Shown in pieces: positions 33,566-42,137 of a DNA stretch of 64,000 nt. Source of the DNA: Caulobacter endophyticus. GTDB lineage: Bacteria; Pseudomonadota; Alphaproteobacteria; Caulobacterales; Caulobacteraceae. Each line of letters begins with the position of its first letter. Position 1 is the first letter of the stretch. The DNA lies in contig NZ_QDKQ01000014.1 of NCBI RefSeq assembly GCF_003116815.1, positions 1 through 64,000 of the forward strand, given 5' to 3'. The notes under the pieces were generated by a model, which ran no database searches, was not told the origin of the DNA, and saw only the letters and a program-made list of their open reading frames with translations. Position numbers and translations under genes: made by a program.

Positions 33566-33793
33566 CTAAACGGTCCCCAGGCTCAGGCGGCCTTCGGCCA
33601 GCCGGCCGGTGACGACCGCGCCGTGGTCCTCGAACAGCTTCAGGGTCTCGCCGACCAGGACATAGGCGCCGGTGAACACGCTGTCGGGATTGGCGTGGAC
33701 CTCGACGAAGCGGCCGTCGGGGCGAAGTTCGAGGCTGAAGCGGCCATCGGGCGAGGACCAGACGCCGGAGACGGGGAGGTGGTCGATCATCAT
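33566..33793 (-). CDS. Small protein, Atu4866-like
   Basis: 75 residues. The pattern GVWSSPDGRFSLELRPDGRFVEVHAN...FTGAYVLVGETLKLFEDHGAVVTGRL suggests a small antiparallel beta fold. It resembles the N-terminal part of Atu4866-type proteins (WxxxDGRxxxxLxxxGRYxE), though this is a judgement by eye. Its ATG overlaps the stop of the upstream 44-residue gene (ATGA at 33790), so the two are coupled. The tmRNA gene follows within ~45 bases. Confidence 0.65.
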   Translation of the reverse strand: MMIDHLPVSGVWSSPDGRFSLELRPDGRFVEVHANPDSVFTGAYVLVGETLKLFEDHGAVVTGRLAEGRLSLGTV

Positions 33794-33924
33794 GGCAGGA
33801 TCCTCCAGGCGGAAGCGGACGAAAGCAGTGCGGGCAGGGCGGCCATCGCGCAGGCGCCGGCCCAGAGGGCGACGGCGAACCAGCGCGGCGCCGCCGTCGC
33901 GCGACGGGGCATGTGGCGGGTCAT
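33790..33924 (-). CDS. 44-residue single-helix membrane protein
   Basis: From ATG 33924: a short basic start (TRHMPRRATAAPR) and one hydrophobic helix (WFAVALWAGACAMAALPALL). The 4-base overlap with the next gene argues that it is real. Function unknown. Confidence 0.5.
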   Translation of the reverse strand: MTRHMPRRATAAPRWFAVALWAGACAMAALPALLSSASAWRILP

Positions 33925-34052
33925 GGCTAGGGCTTGGTTTTGGGGGAGCGCCGCAGGGGAGCTGCGGCGGAACGAGGCCACTATGACCCGGCCGGCCGTC
34001 CAGCCGGTAGAGCGATGCTCCGGGTTGATTGCACGATCCTACGGATCTGCAG

Positions 34053-34952
34053 TCATCGAGGTTCGGGCGGCGGCGGCGGCGCGAGGGCAGGGATCTCGGC
34101 CTGCTGTGGTTCAGGCTCGTCGTCCTCGGCGATCGGCACGGCCGGCGGCTGCGGGCGGTTGGAGGTTTCGGCCTTCAGCTGGCCGCCCTGGGCGTTGAGA
34201 TCGGCATAGGCCTTGGCCTGGCGAGAGAAGTCTCCGCCGCGCGGCAGCACCGCGTCGAACAGCGGATCGCGCCCCGCCGCCGCCCCGACCAGGGCCGACA
34301 GCACGCCGGCGATCGAGCCGACCTCGGCGTCGTCGCAGGCGCGGCGAAGGTGACGGGCCTGGCCGGCAACCAGCAGCGTCACGTCCCACGACACGCCATC
34401 GACGCAGACGCCTTCGACCGCGCCGCCGCCGTAGTCGACAATAACGCTGCGGGGCTGGCTCCAGGCGGCGTCGCCGACCAGGGCCTTGAGCGCGGCGATG
34501 CGGTCGTTGGGTAGCTCGGCGTTGATGTCGACGCGGCGGCCGATCTCGGGTGTGCAGCAGCCCAGGCCCGCGCGGGCCTGGACGAAGGCGCGGCCGTCAC
34601 GGCGCACGGTGACGCGGACCACGGCCTGGCGCACGCCGCGCGCCGGTCTCGCCCAGGCCTCGAGCACCAGCTCGCCGCCGCGCACCAGTTGGGTCTGCAG
34701 GGGCTGCAGGCCCCACAGGCGATAGAGGAGGGGATCGACGCCGTTGTCGATCGGGACGGGCTGCTCCTTGCGGCCCAGGCGCCGTCCGGCCAGCGGATCG
34801 GTTTCGGACGATGGGCGCGGAATCTCGTTGGACCACCAGACCGCGGGATCGGGCGGCGGGGCGGGCGTGGCGGGAACCACGGGCGCGACCGGCTGGGCCT
34901 GGGACGTGAGGGCCAGGGCGCTCGCGAAGATGGCCGGTGCGATCACGCCCAT
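34053..34952 (-). CDS. Exported protein of unknown function in the ilvBN operon
   Basis: 299 residues from ATG 34952, 5 bases after the ilvN stop, so very likely co-transcribed with ilvBN. A signal peptide (IFASALALTSQAQ) is followed by a Pro/Ala linker. A domain then starts at PAVWWSNEIPRP, with two adjacent Cys in GLGCCTPEIG, and single Cys in EGVCVDGVSW and RRACDDAEVG. The last ~50 residues are acidic and Pro-rich (EDDEPEPQQAEIPALAPPPP). No family recognised. A function in branched-chain amino acid synthesis is not implied by its sequence. Confidence 0.72.
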   Translation of the reverse strand: MGVIAPAIFASALALTSQAQPVAPVVPATPAPPPDPAVWWSNEIPRPSSETDPLAGRRLGRKEQPVPIDNGVDPLLYRLWGLQPLQTQLVRGGELVLEAWARPARGVRQAVVRVTVRRDGRAFVQARAGLGCCTPEIGRRVDINAELPNDRIAALKALVGDAAWSQPRSVIVDYGGGAVEGVCVDGVSWDVTLLVAGQARHLRRACDDAEVGSIAGVLSALVGAAAGRDPLFDAVLPRGGDFSRQAKAYADLNAQGGQLKAETSNRPQPPAVPIAEDDEPEPQQAEIPALAPPPPPEPR

Positions 34953-34957
34953 GCGGC

Positions 34958-35515
34958 TTACATCCCTTCGACGCCCCGTTCGATGGAAAGGACGCCGGTG
35001 CGGGAAAGTTCCACCAGGCCAAGCGGACGCATCAGGTCGAGGAACTTGTCGATCTTCGACGGCGCGCCCGAAATCTCGAAGACGAAGCTTTCCAGCGTGG
35101 TGTCGACGGGCTTGGCGCGGAAGATGTCGGCGATCCGCAAGGCCTCGACCCGTTCGGGGCCCGAGCCGCGCACCTTGACCAGGGCCAGCTCGCGCTCGAC
35201 GCCGTTGGGATCGCGGGTCACGTCGTGGACACGGCGGACGTTGACCACCTTGTTCAGCTGGGCCTCGATCTGGTCGAGCACCTGGCGCGTGCCGCGGGTG
35301 ACCACGGTGATGCGGCTGGTGTGAGCCTTGCGGTCGGTCTCGGCGACCGTAAGGCTTTCGATGTTGTAGCCGCGCGCGGCGAACAGGCCGACCACGCGGT
35401 GCAGCACGCCGGGCTCATTGTCGACCAGCAGGGCGAAGGTCGCGGTCTGCTCGGCCTGCTCGTTGGGGCTGAGGTCGTAGGCCGAGGCGGGGGCGGGTTG
35501 GACGTTGGTGGTCAT
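34958..35515 (-). CDS. ilvN: Acetolactate synthase small (regulatory) subunit
   Basis: 185 residues. The N-terminal ACT domain shows as TFALLVDNEPGVLHRVVGLFAARGYNIESLTVAETDRKAHTSRITVV, the valine-binding feedback site. The C-terminal half (REIsLVKV-like RELALVKVRGSG, IADIFRAKPVDTTLESFVFEISGAPSKIDKFLDLMRPLG) activates the catalytic subunit. It is encoded 41 bases after ilvB on the same strand. Confidence 0.95.
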   Translation of the reverse strand: MTTNVQPAPASAYDLSPNEQAEQTATFALLVDNEPGVLHRVVGLFAARGYNIESLTVAETDRKAHTSRITVVTRGTRQVLDQIEAQLNKVVNVRRVHDVTRDPNGVERELALVKVRGSGPERVEALRIADIFRAKPVDTTLESFVFEISGAPSKIDKFLDLMRPLGLVELSRTGVLSIERGVEGM

Positions 35516-35556
35516 GAATCGAGCCTAGAACAGTGTGCGGCTAAGGGCGAGACCGA

Positions 35557-37362
35557 TCAGACCAGGCCCGCGCCCTCTTCGCCGATGACGTTCCCGATGT
35601 CCTCGACCTCGCCCATGATCATCTCGTTGTGGGCCTTGCCCGAGGGGATCATCGGCAGGCAGTTCTCGTGCTTCTCGACGCGGCAGTCGAAGATCACCGG
35701 CTTGTCGCTGTTGATCATCTCCAGGATCTTGGCGTCCAGCTCGGCCGGATCCGAGCAGCGGATGCCGACCGCGCCATAGGCTTCGGCCAGCTTCACGAAG
35801 TCGGGCAGGCTGTCTGAATAGGAATGGCTGTAGCGCTCGCCGTGCAGCAGCTGCTGCCACTGGCGGACCATGCCCATCCATTCGTTGTTCAGGATGAAGA
35901 TCTTGACCGGCAGGTCGAACTGGATCGCGGTCGACAGCTCCTGGATGCACATCTGGATCGAGGCCTCGCCGGCGATGTCGACGACCAGGCTCTTGGGGTG
36001 GGCCAGTTGCACGCCCAGGGCGGCGGGCAGGCCGTAGCCCATGGTGCCCAGGCCCCCGGAGGTCATCCAGCGGTTCGGCTCCTCGAAGCGGAAGAACTGC
36101 GCGGCCCACATCTGGTGCTGGCCGACTTCGGTGGTGATGTAGACGTCCTTGTCCTTGGACAGTTCGTACAGGCGCTGGATGGCGTACTGCGGCTTGATGA
36201 CGGTGTCCGAGCGCTTGTAGGCGAGGCACTGGCGGGCGCGCCAGGCGTCGATCTGGGTCCACCAGTCGGTCAGGGCGGCCTTGTTGGGCTGATGGCCGGC
36301 GGTTTTCCAGGCCTCGATCAGGTCTTCCAGGACGCTGCCGGCGTCGCCGACGATCGGCAGGTCGACGCGGACGTTCTTGTTGATCGACGAGGCGTCGATG
36401 TCGATGTGGATCTTCTTGCTGCCCGGCGAGAAGGCGTCGAGGCGTCCGGTGACGCGGTCGTCGAAGCGGGCGCCGACGCAGATCATCACGTCGCAGTCGT
36501 GCATGGCGTTGTTGGCTTCGAACGTGCCGTGCATGCCCAGCATGCCCAGCCACGCCGGATCGGCCGCCGGGAAGGCTCCCAGGCCCATCAGGGTCGAGGT
36601 GACCGGTGCGCCGGTCAGGGCGGCGAACTCGCGCAGCGCCTGGCTGGCCTTGGGGCCGGCGTTGATGACGCCGCCGCCGGTGTAGAAGATCGGGCGGCGG
36701 GCGTTCGCGATCATCCTGGCGGCTTCGGCGATGCGGCCCGCGTCGCCCTTGGTGCGCGGCGAATAGGCGTGGCTCGAGGCGACTTCGGTGGGGCCGTAGT
36801 ATTCGCCCTTGGCGAACTGAACGTCCTTGGGGATGTCGATCAGCACCGGGCCTGGACGGCCGGTAGTGGCGATCTTGAAGGCCTCGTGGATGATCTGCGG
36901 CAGATCGCGGACGTCTTTGACCAGGTAGTTATGCTTGGTGCACGAGCGGGTCATGCCGACGGTGTCGGCTTCCTGGAAGGCGTCGGTGCCGATCAGGTGG
37001 GTCGGGACCTGGCCGGTGATGACGACCATCGGGATCGAATCCATCAGGGCGTCCATGATGCCGGTGATGGCGTTGGTCGCACCCGGACCCGAGGTCACAA
37101 GGACGACGCCCGGCTTGCCTGAGGAGCGCGCGTAACCTTCGGCCGCGTGGGTCGCGCCCTGCTCGTGGCGAACGAGAATGTGCTGCAGGCGCGGCTCGTG
37201 GAAGAGCGCGTCGTAGATCGGCAGGACCGCGCCGCCAGGATAGCCGAACAGAACCTCGACGCCTTGATCGACGAGGCCGCGGACCACGATCTCGGCGCCG
37301 GTCATGGCGCGGTTCGCGGAGTCTGCGGGAGCGTTGCTCTCGATGGTCTGGTGGGCGGTCAT
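35557..37362 (-). CDS. ilvB: Acetolactate synthase large (catalytic) subunit
   Basis: 601 residues from ATG 37362. A complete three-domain ThDP enzyme: GAEIVVRGLVDQGVEVLFGYPGGAVLPIYDAL with the ThDP-activating Glu in VRHEQGATHAAEGYAR; a central FAD-binding domain (PIFYTGGGVINAG, GMLGMHGTFEANNAM, GARFDDRVTG); and the C-terminal ThDP/Mg motif GEASIQMCIQELSTAIQFDLPVKIFILNN (GDG variant GEA). It makes 2-acetolactate or 2-aceto-2-hydroxybutyrate for valine, leucine and isoleucine. An attenuator leader lies upstream (37412-37520). Confidence 0.96.
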   Translation of the reverse strand: MTAHQTIESNAPADSANRAMTGAEIVVRGLVDQGVEVLFGYPGGAVLPIYDALFHEPRLQHILVRHEQGATHAAEGYARSSGKPGVVLVTSGPGATNAITGIMDALMDSIPMVVITGQVPTHLIGTDAFQEADTVGMTRSCTKHNYLVKDVRDLPQIIHEAFKIATTGRPGPVLIDIPKDVQFAKGEYYGPTEVASSHAYSPRTKGDAGRIAEAARMIANARRPIFYTGGGVINAGPKASQALREFAALTGAPVTSTLMGLGAFPAADPAWLGMLGMHGTFEANNAMHDCDVMICVGARFDDRVTGRLDAFSPGSKKIHIDIDASSINKNVRVDLPIVGDAGSVLEDLIEAWKTAGHQPNKAALTDWWTQIDAWRARQCLAYKRSDTVIKPQYAIQRLYELSKDKDVYITTEVGQHQMWAAQFFRFEEPNRWMTSGGLGTMGYGLPAALGVQLAHPKSLVVDIAGEASIQMCIQELSTAIQFDLPVKIFILNNEWMGMVRQWQQLLHGERYSHSYSDSLPDFVKLAEAYGAVGIRCSDPAELDAKILEMINSDKPVIFDCRVEKHENCLPMIPSGKAHNEMIMGEVEDIGNVIGEEGAGLV

Positions 37363-37411
37363 GGCGGAAGTCCCGGATGGACGTGAAAGCTGGGCTTTGG
37401 AGGCGGCGGAA

Positions 37412-37437
37412 AAGAAAAAAGGCCCCGAAGGACCTTT
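37412..37437 (-). terminator. Attenuator terminator of the ilv leader
   Basis: On the minus strand AAAGGTCC-TTCG-GGGCCTTT followed by TTTC. The hairpin lies between the leader peptide stop and ilvB. A second stem (GTGACCTCGAAGTCAC, about 37461-37476) overlaps the end of the leader peptide and could be the competing anti-terminator partner. Confidence 0.85.
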
Positions 37438-37472
37438 GTGCGCGCGACCGATCTAGCAACGTGACTTCGAGG

Positions 37473-37520
37473 TCACGCCGTGAACGGCCGCTCCATAAGT
37501 ACGATCATGGTGGTGCGCAC
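37473..37520 (-). CDS. ilvBN leader peptide
   Basis: 15 codons from GTG 37520 (GGAG eight bases upstream) to TGA 37473, or 11 codons from the in-frame ATG 37508. The peptide is VRTTMIVLMERPFTA, with adjacent Ile, Val and Leu codons ATC-GTA-CTT. GTA and CTT are rare in this GC-rich genome, which makes ribosome stalling sensitive to charged tRNA levels. Attenuation of ilvBN has been described in Caulobacter crescentus; this is its expected form. Confidence 0.82.
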   Translation of the reverse strand: MRTTMIVLMERPFTA

Positions 37521-37637
37521 GAGTGTTGCTCCAAATGGATGATCGGGGAATGCCATGCTCGTGAAGGGGCGTCAAGGCGCGGTTTGACGCAAGAAACGAC
37601 CCGTGGCGCGGCGGCCACGGACGTCCATGCGCCAGTT

Positions 37638-38120
37638 TCAGCCCAAGGTTTCCAGCAGCAAGGCAAGAGCTTGCTCGGCGAAGCGTCGCATGTTGGTCTC
37701 GCGGTCCTCGATCCCGGTCTCGACGGTAAGACTGACCTCGCGCGTCGTGCTCACGGCGGCCACACAGCAATGGCCGACAGCGTCGCCATATCGATTGCCC
37801 TCAGGACCGGCCGCACCGGTTTCCGACAGGCCCCAGGTCGCCTTCAGGTTCTTGCCGGCCACGCGAGCCAGCAGCAGCGCATAGGGCTCGCTGGCGGAGC
37901 GAAGCCCGTCCATCGCCTTCTGCGGGATGTCCAGCAGGGTGAGGCGCGCCCGAGCGGTGTAGACGACAGCGCCGCCGACATAGAACTTCGATGCGCCCGG
38001 TACTGCCAGCAGCGCTGACGAGATCAGGCCGCCGGCCGAGCATTCGGCCACGGCGACGGTTTCTTCCCGTTCGATAAGGCGTTGGCCAACGGCGGCGGCG
38101 AGACGGGCGAGTTCAGTCAT
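37638..38120 (-). CDS. pncC: CinA C-terminal domain protein (nicotinamide-nucleotide amidase)
   Basis: 160 residues from ATG 38120, the usual length for stand-alone CinA-C/PncC. Conserved features: ETVAVAECSAGGLISSALLAVPGASKFYVGGAVVYT, with the nucleophile Ser in AECSAGG, and GLSETGAAGPEGNRYGDAVG. It deamidates nicotinamide mononucleotide to nicotinate mononucleotide for NAD salvage. It lies downstream of miaA on the same strand with an ~86-base gap. Confidence 0.9.
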   Translation of the reverse strand: MTELARLAAAVGQRLIEREETVAVAECSAGGLISSALLAVPGASKFYVGGAVVYTARARLTLLDIPQKAMDGLRSASEPYALLLARVAGKNLKATWGLSETGAAGPEGNRYGDAVGHCCVAAVSTTREVSLTVETGIEDRETNMRRFAEQALALLLETLG

Positions 38121-38206
38121 GTGAAGGCTCGGGCTGGAAAGCGGGAAACAGTTGGCGCGACGGGCGTGCGATGGTGAGTGTCGACGCCACGGGGCTTTGC
38201 GGAACT

Positions 38207-39127
38207 TCAACGGGGAGCGGCTCTGGTCCAGTCAGGCGTCTGGTTCCGGAACCAGGTGAGCTGGCGCTTGGCGTAGCGCCGGGTCTCCTGGCGGGCGGCG
38301 TTGAGGGCTTGTTCCAGCGAGGTTTCGCCGCGCAGGTGGGCGGCCAGCTCGCGATAGCCCACGGCCTTGAGGGCGGGCAGAGCGTGATCCAGGCCCCGCG
38401 CCTCCATCGCCGCGACCTCCTCCAGCGCGCCGTTCTCGACCATGACGCCGAGGCGCGCGTCGCAGCGGTCGTACAGTTCGGCGCGGGGAGGATCCAGGAC
38501 CAGGCCGCTCCACTCGCCGGGCTGCAGCGCGGGCCGGGTGTCGGCCTGCCAGTCGGAGAGGGCGCGGCCGGTGGCGACGGCGACGGCGTGGGCGCGGACC
38601 AGGCGCTGGCGGTCGCCGCTTTCGATCCGAGCCTCGGCGGCGGGGTCGAGGGGGCGCAGCAGGTCGCGAAAGGCCGCTTCGCCCTGGGCGGCGTAGAGCA
38701 GGCCCGAGATCTCGCGCTGGCTTTCGGACACCGGCGGCACGTCGGCCAGTCCTTGGGTCAGGGCGCGGAAATAGAGGCCCGTGCCGCCGACCACGATGGC
38801 CGGGCGGCCGCGAGCGGCGATGTCGTGCAGCGCCTTGACCGCCGCCGTTTGCCAGCGTCCGACCGACCAGCCTTCGGCCGCATCGGCGACGCCGAACAGG
38901 TGGTGCGGGGCGCGAGCTTCCTCCTCGGGCGAGGGCGCGGCGGTCAGTACCCGCAGGCCCGCATAGATCTGCATCGAGTCGGCGTTGACGATCTCGGCGC
39001 CGGTGCGCTCGGCCAGGTCCAGGGCGTAGGCCGACTTGCCGCTGGCGGTGGGGCCGGCGATCATCCAGACGCGCGAGTCGGGGGCAAAGGGCGTTTCGAC
39101 GGTTGCGTGGGGGGCGTCACGGTCCAT
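38207..39127 (-). CDS. miaA: tRNA dimethylallyltransferase
   Basis: 306 residues from ATG 39127; ATG 39064 ([11 protein letters not shown]) is an alternative start. P-loop [67 protein letters not shown] and the C-terminal [14 protein letters not shown] and RQLTWFRNQ are all MiaA motifs. It adds dimethylallyl to A37 of tRNAs reading UNN codons. The chosen start codon overlaps, on the other strand, the start codon of the divergent gene at 39126 (shared CATG). Confidence 0.94.
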   Translation of the reverse strand: MDRDAPHATVETPFAPDSRVWMIAGPTASGKSAYALDLAERTGAEIVNADSMQIYAGLRVLTAAPSPEEEARAPHHLFGVADAAEGWSVGRWQTAAVKALHDIAARGRPAIVVGGTGLYFRALTQGLADVPPVSESQREISGLLYAAQGEAAFRDLLRPLDPAAEARIESGDRQRLVRAHAVAVATGRALSDWQADTRPALQPGEWSGLVLDPPRAELYDRCDARLGVMVENGALEEVAAMEARGLDHALPALKAVGYRELAAHLRGETSLEQALNAARQETRRYAKRQLTWFRNQTPDWTRAAPR

Positions 39128-39593
39128 GAAGCGTACATACATGATCGCGGCGACGATGGTCGCCTTCCTGACGGCCGGATCCGTCCATGCGGCCACCACC
39201 GAGACCGCCAAGGCCAAGACGCCGCCGCCCGCCGTCCAGGCGACGCCCGCGCCGGCCGAGCTGACCTCGCGCGAAAAGGCCGGCTGCGGCGCGGTGCTGG
39301 TGATCCTCGGCAAGGTGGCGACCAGCTATCCGCAGCTCTTCGCCCAGAAGGGCAATGACGGGCGCGGCGCGCAGTTCATGCTGGAAGCGTTCGGGGCCAA
39401 GGGCCGCATGATGATGGACGAGGCCTTCGAGGACGGCGCCGAGCAGGGCGTGAAGCCGACCAAGGTCTACGAAGACGGCCTCGGTTTCCTGTTCGAAAGC
39501 GTCAAGCCCGAGCCGGGCGAGAGCAACGAGGCCGCCGGCAAGCGGGCCGCCATGGCGCTCTTGCAGCGCTGCACGGGCATCAGCCCGAATTAA
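39126..39593 (+). CDS. Small exported protein of unknown function
   Basis: 155 residues from ATG 39126 (ATG 39141 also possible). A signal peptide ends SVHA-ATT near residue 22. A Pro/Ala linker precedes a helical domain ([63 protein letters not shown]). Two Cys could form a disulfide. No family recognised. If 39126 is used there is no intergenic space from miaA, so promoters must lie inside coding sequence. Confidence 0.72.
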   Translation: MKRTYMIAATMVAFLTAGSVHAATTETAKAKTPPPAVQATPAPAELTSREKAGCGAVLVILGKVATSYPQLFAQKGNDGRGAQFMLEAFGAKGRMMMDEAFEDGAEQGVKPTKVYEDGLGFLFESVKPEPGESNEAAGKRAAMALLQRCTGISPN

Positions 39594-39635
39594 TGCGGGT
39601 TGACGGCGGGGGGCGACTGGCTTAGCCGCCCCGCC

Positions 39636-40484
39636 ATGCACGTCCTGACCCTCGTCGGCCCGGAGGCCGAAACCCTCGCCGCGGCTCTGTCGCTGGGCCA
39701 GATCGTTCCGCTGGGGCCGAACGCGATCGACGTGACCTTCGAGGACGACGCAGCCGCCGTCCGCGAGCAGGTGATCGCCGCCATTGGCGACAGGCCGGTC
39801 GACTTCGCCATCCAGCCTGTCGAAAATCGCAGGAAGCGCCTGCTGATCGCCGACATGGATTCGACGATCATCAACGTCGAGTGCCTGGACGAACTGGCCG
39901 ACTTCGCCGGCGTGAAGGCCCAGGTCTCCGAGATCACCGAGCGCGCCATGCGCGGCGAACTGGCCTTCGAGGGCGCCCTGCGCGAGCGGGTCGGCATGCT
40001 GAAGGGTCTTTCGACCTCGGCGCTGCAGACCTGCTTCGACGAGCGCGTGCGGCTCAATCCCGGCGCGGAGACCCTGGTCAAGACCATGGCGGCCCACGGC
40101 GCCCGCTGCGCCCTGGTGTCGGGCGGCTTCACCTTCTTCACCAGCCGGGTGGCCGAGGCCGCCGGCTTCCACCTGAACCGCGCCAACACCCTGATCGAGC
40201 TCGACGCGGCCCTGACGGGCGAGGTCGGCGACCCGATCCTCGGCAAGGAGACCAAGCTGGCCGCCCTGAACGAGGAGACCGCCGCCCTGGGCCTGACCCC
40301 GGCTGACGCCCTGGCCGTGGGCGATGGAGCCAACGACCTGGCGATGATCGAGGCCGCGGGCCTGGGCGTCGCCTATCGCGCCAAGCCGATCGTCGCGGCG
40401 CAGGCCGACGCCAAGGTCGACCACGCCGACCTGACGGCGCTGCTCTACTTCCAGGGCTATCGCTTCGAGGAGTTCGCCCAGTGA
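39636..40484 (+). CDS. serB: Phosphoserine phosphatase
   Basis: 282 residues from ATG 39636. An N-terminal ~75-residue ACT-like domain (HVLTLVGPEAETLAAAL) is followed by the HAD catalytic domain: IADMDSTIINVECLDELAD (nucleophile Asp and acid/base Asp), RMRGE-like RAMRGELAFEGALRERV, LVSGGFTFFTSRVA and VGDGANDLAMIEAAGLGVAYRAKP. It removes phosphate from phosphoserine in the last step of serine synthesis. The next gene overlaps its stop (GTGA at 40481). Confidence 0.95.
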   Translation: MHVLTLVGPEAETLAAALSLGQIVPLGPNAIDVTFEDDAAAVREQVIAAIGDRPVDFAIQPVENRRKRLLIADMDSTIINVECLDELADFAGVKAQVSEITERAMRGELAFEGALRERVGMLKGLSTSALQTCFDERVRLNPGAETLVKTMAAHGARCALVSGGFTFFTSRVAEAAGFHLNRANTLIELDAALTGEVGDPILGKETKLAALNEETAALGLTPADALAVGDGANDLAMIEAAGLGVAYRAKPIVAAQADAKVDHADLTALLYFQGYRFEEFAQ

Positions 40485-41146
40485 GCTTCCCCCGGCGTGT
40501 CGAGGCGGTGGTCTTCGACATGGACGGCCTGCTGCTCGACACCGAGACCGTCTATCGCGCGGCGATGATCGACGCGGGCCAGGCCTTCGGCGTGCCGGTC
40601 ACGGCGGCGACCTACGCCTCGATGGTCGGCAAGACGAATCCCGAGTGCGCGGTGATGCTGCGCGACCTCTACGGCGAGGACTTCCCTGTGAAGCCGTTCT
40701 TCGAGCGGCTGTGGACCGACGTCGAACTGCTGCTGCAGGCCGAGATCCGGCTGAAGGACGGCGTGCAGGAAATCCTCGACCACCTGGATGAGCTGCGCCT
40801 GCCCCGGGCCATCGCCACCTCCAACGGCCTGCCGGCGGTGGAGCGGTATCTCGGCCGCTTCGATCTTCTTCCCCGGTTCCACGCAGTGGTCGCCCACCAC
40901 GACGTCACCCGCCACAAGCCGCATCCGGATCCCTACCTGCTGGCCGCCGAGCGACTGGGCGTCGACCCGCTGGCCTGCCTGGCGCTGGAGGATTCCCATC
41001 CCGGCGTCCGCGCGGCGCACGGGGCCGGGATGATGACCATCATGGTGCCCGACATCCTCGATCCGACCGAGGAGATGCACGAGAAGTGCGTCCACATCGC
41101 CGACAGCCTGCACGTGGTGCTGGACCTGCTGAAGCGGGCGGGGTGA
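40481..41146 (+). CDS. HAD-IA family hydrolase (phosphatase/phosphoglucomutase-like)
   Basis: 221 residues from GTG 40481. Motif I VVFDMDGLLLDTETVYR, motif II ATSNG, Lys in HDVTRHKPHPDPYLLAAERLG, and motif III ALEDSHPGVRAAHGAGM are complete. A helical cap of subclass I lies between (MIDAGQAFGVPVTAATYASMVGKTNPE). These enzymes act on small sugar or nucleotide phosphates. Coupled translation with serB suggests co-expression; the substrate is not known. Confidence 0.88.
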   Translation: MSFPRRVEAVVFDMDGLLLDTETVYRAAMIDAGQAFGVPVTAATYASMVGKTNPECAVMLRDLYGEDFPVKPFFERLWTDVELLLQAEIRLKDGVQEILDHLDELRLPRAIATSNGLPAVERYLGRFDLLPRFHAVVAHHDVTRHKPHPDPYLLAAERLGVDPLACLALEDSHPGVRAAHGAGMMTIMVPDILDPTEEMHEKCVHIADSLHVVLDLLKRAG

Positions 41147-41153
41147 CCCAGAT

Positions 41154-41281
41154 GCTCCCCCTGAAGGGGGAGCTGTCGCGAAGCGACTGAGGGGGAAGGG
41201 ACTGTTGCCTTGGCGGCGCACAGACCTCATCAGGAACTTCCCCCTCCGGCCCTTCGGGCCACCTCCCCCTTCAGGGGGAGG
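41154..41281. repeat. Inverted REP pair between convergent genes
   Basis: A CTCCCCCTGAAGGGGGAG..GTCGCGAAGCGAC unit at 41154-41198 and a CCGGCCCTTCGGGCC..CTCCCCCTTCAGGGGGAG unit at 41236-41281 face each other. They occupy nearly the whole space between the HAD gene stop and the hflC stop, as in a BIME. Confidence 0.85.
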
Positions 41282-41288
41282 ATCTGGC

Positions 41289-42137
41289 TCAGCCCGCCGG
41301 TCCCTTCTCGAAATACTTGAAGAAGGCGCTGTCGGGCGACAGGACGAAGGTGGCGTCGCCCCGGCCCAGCGATTGCTCGTAGGCCTGCATCGAGCGGTAG
41401 AAGGCGGCGAAGGACGGGTCGCGGCCGAAGCTGGAGGCGAAGAGCTGGGCGCGCTGGGCGTCGGCTTCGCCTCGGATCTTTTCGGCCTCCTCATAGGCGG
41501 TGGCGACGATCTCCTGGCGCTGCTGCTCGCCGATGGCGCGCAGTTCGGCGGCCTCCTGCTTGCGGGCGGTCTGCATCCGCTCGTAGACGGCCTGCTGGTT
41601 GGGCTCGGGCAGGTCGGCGCGCTTGATGCGCACGTCGATGATCTGGATGCCAAGGTCCGAGGCCTTGACCTGGCGGGCCACCTCGTCGCGGATCGCGGCC
41701 ATGATCTGGGCCCGCTTGCCGGCGATCACGTCGCCGGAATCGGCGCGGCCGATCTGCTCGCGCAGGGCGGCGTTGACGATGCGGTCCAGGCGATCCTTGG
41801 CCACTCGCTCGCTGCCCAGCGCCCGGAAGAACTGGCGCGTGTCGGAGATGCGATAGCGGACGAAGGCGTCGACCACCAGCTTCTGCTGGTCGGCGGCGGT
41901 GACTTCCTCCTGGTTGGCGGCCAGGTCGATGTTGCGCTTGTCGAAGCGCAGCACGTTGTCGATCGGCGACTTCAGGTGCAGGCCCGGACTGGTGACCACG
42001 GCCACCGGGTCGCCGAAGCGCACCACCAGGGCCTGCTGGCGCTGGTCGACCTTGTAGACGGTGGTGGCGACCAGGATCAGGGCGCCCACCGCGGCGACGC
42101 CGGCGGCGATCAGGGGCGTGTTGGCGGGACGGCTCAT
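41289..42137 (-). CDS. hflC: Protease modulator HflC
   Basis: 282 residues. One N-terminal membrane helix (ANTPLIAAGVAAVGALILVATTVYKV) then an SPFH/band-7 domain (RQQALVVRFGDPVAVVTSPGLHLKSPIDNVLRFDKRNIDLAANQEEVTAADQQKLVVDAFVRYRI). A helical region EQQRQEIVATAYEEAEKIRGEADAQRA follows. With HflK it forms a periplasmic cage around FtsH and limits proteolysis. Its ATG overlaps the hflK stop by 4 bases. Confidence 0.94.
   Translation of the reverse strand: MSRPANTPLIAAGVAAVGALILVATTVYKVDQRQQALVVRFGDPVAVVTSPGLHLKSPIDNVLRFDKRNIDLAANQEEVTAADQQKLVVDAFVRYRISDTRQFFRALGSERVAKDRLDRIVNAALREQIGRADSGDVIAGKRAQIMAAIRDEVARQVKASDLGIQIIDVRIKRADLPEPNQQAVYERMQTARKQEAAELRAIGEQQRQEIVATAYEEAEKIRGEADAQRAQLFASSFGRDPSFAAFYRSMQAYEQSLGRGDATFVLSPDSAFFKYFEKGPAG

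Noticed and set aside
33419..34198. 259-codon plus-strand frame across tmRNA and two small genes
   Set aside because: It runs antisense to the tmRNA acceptor piece and to coupled minus-strand genes and shows no domain.
37453..37770. 105-codon minus-strand frame over the ilv leader
   Set aside because: It is out of frame with the leader peptide that carries the Ile-Val-Leu codons, has no ribosome site and no domain.
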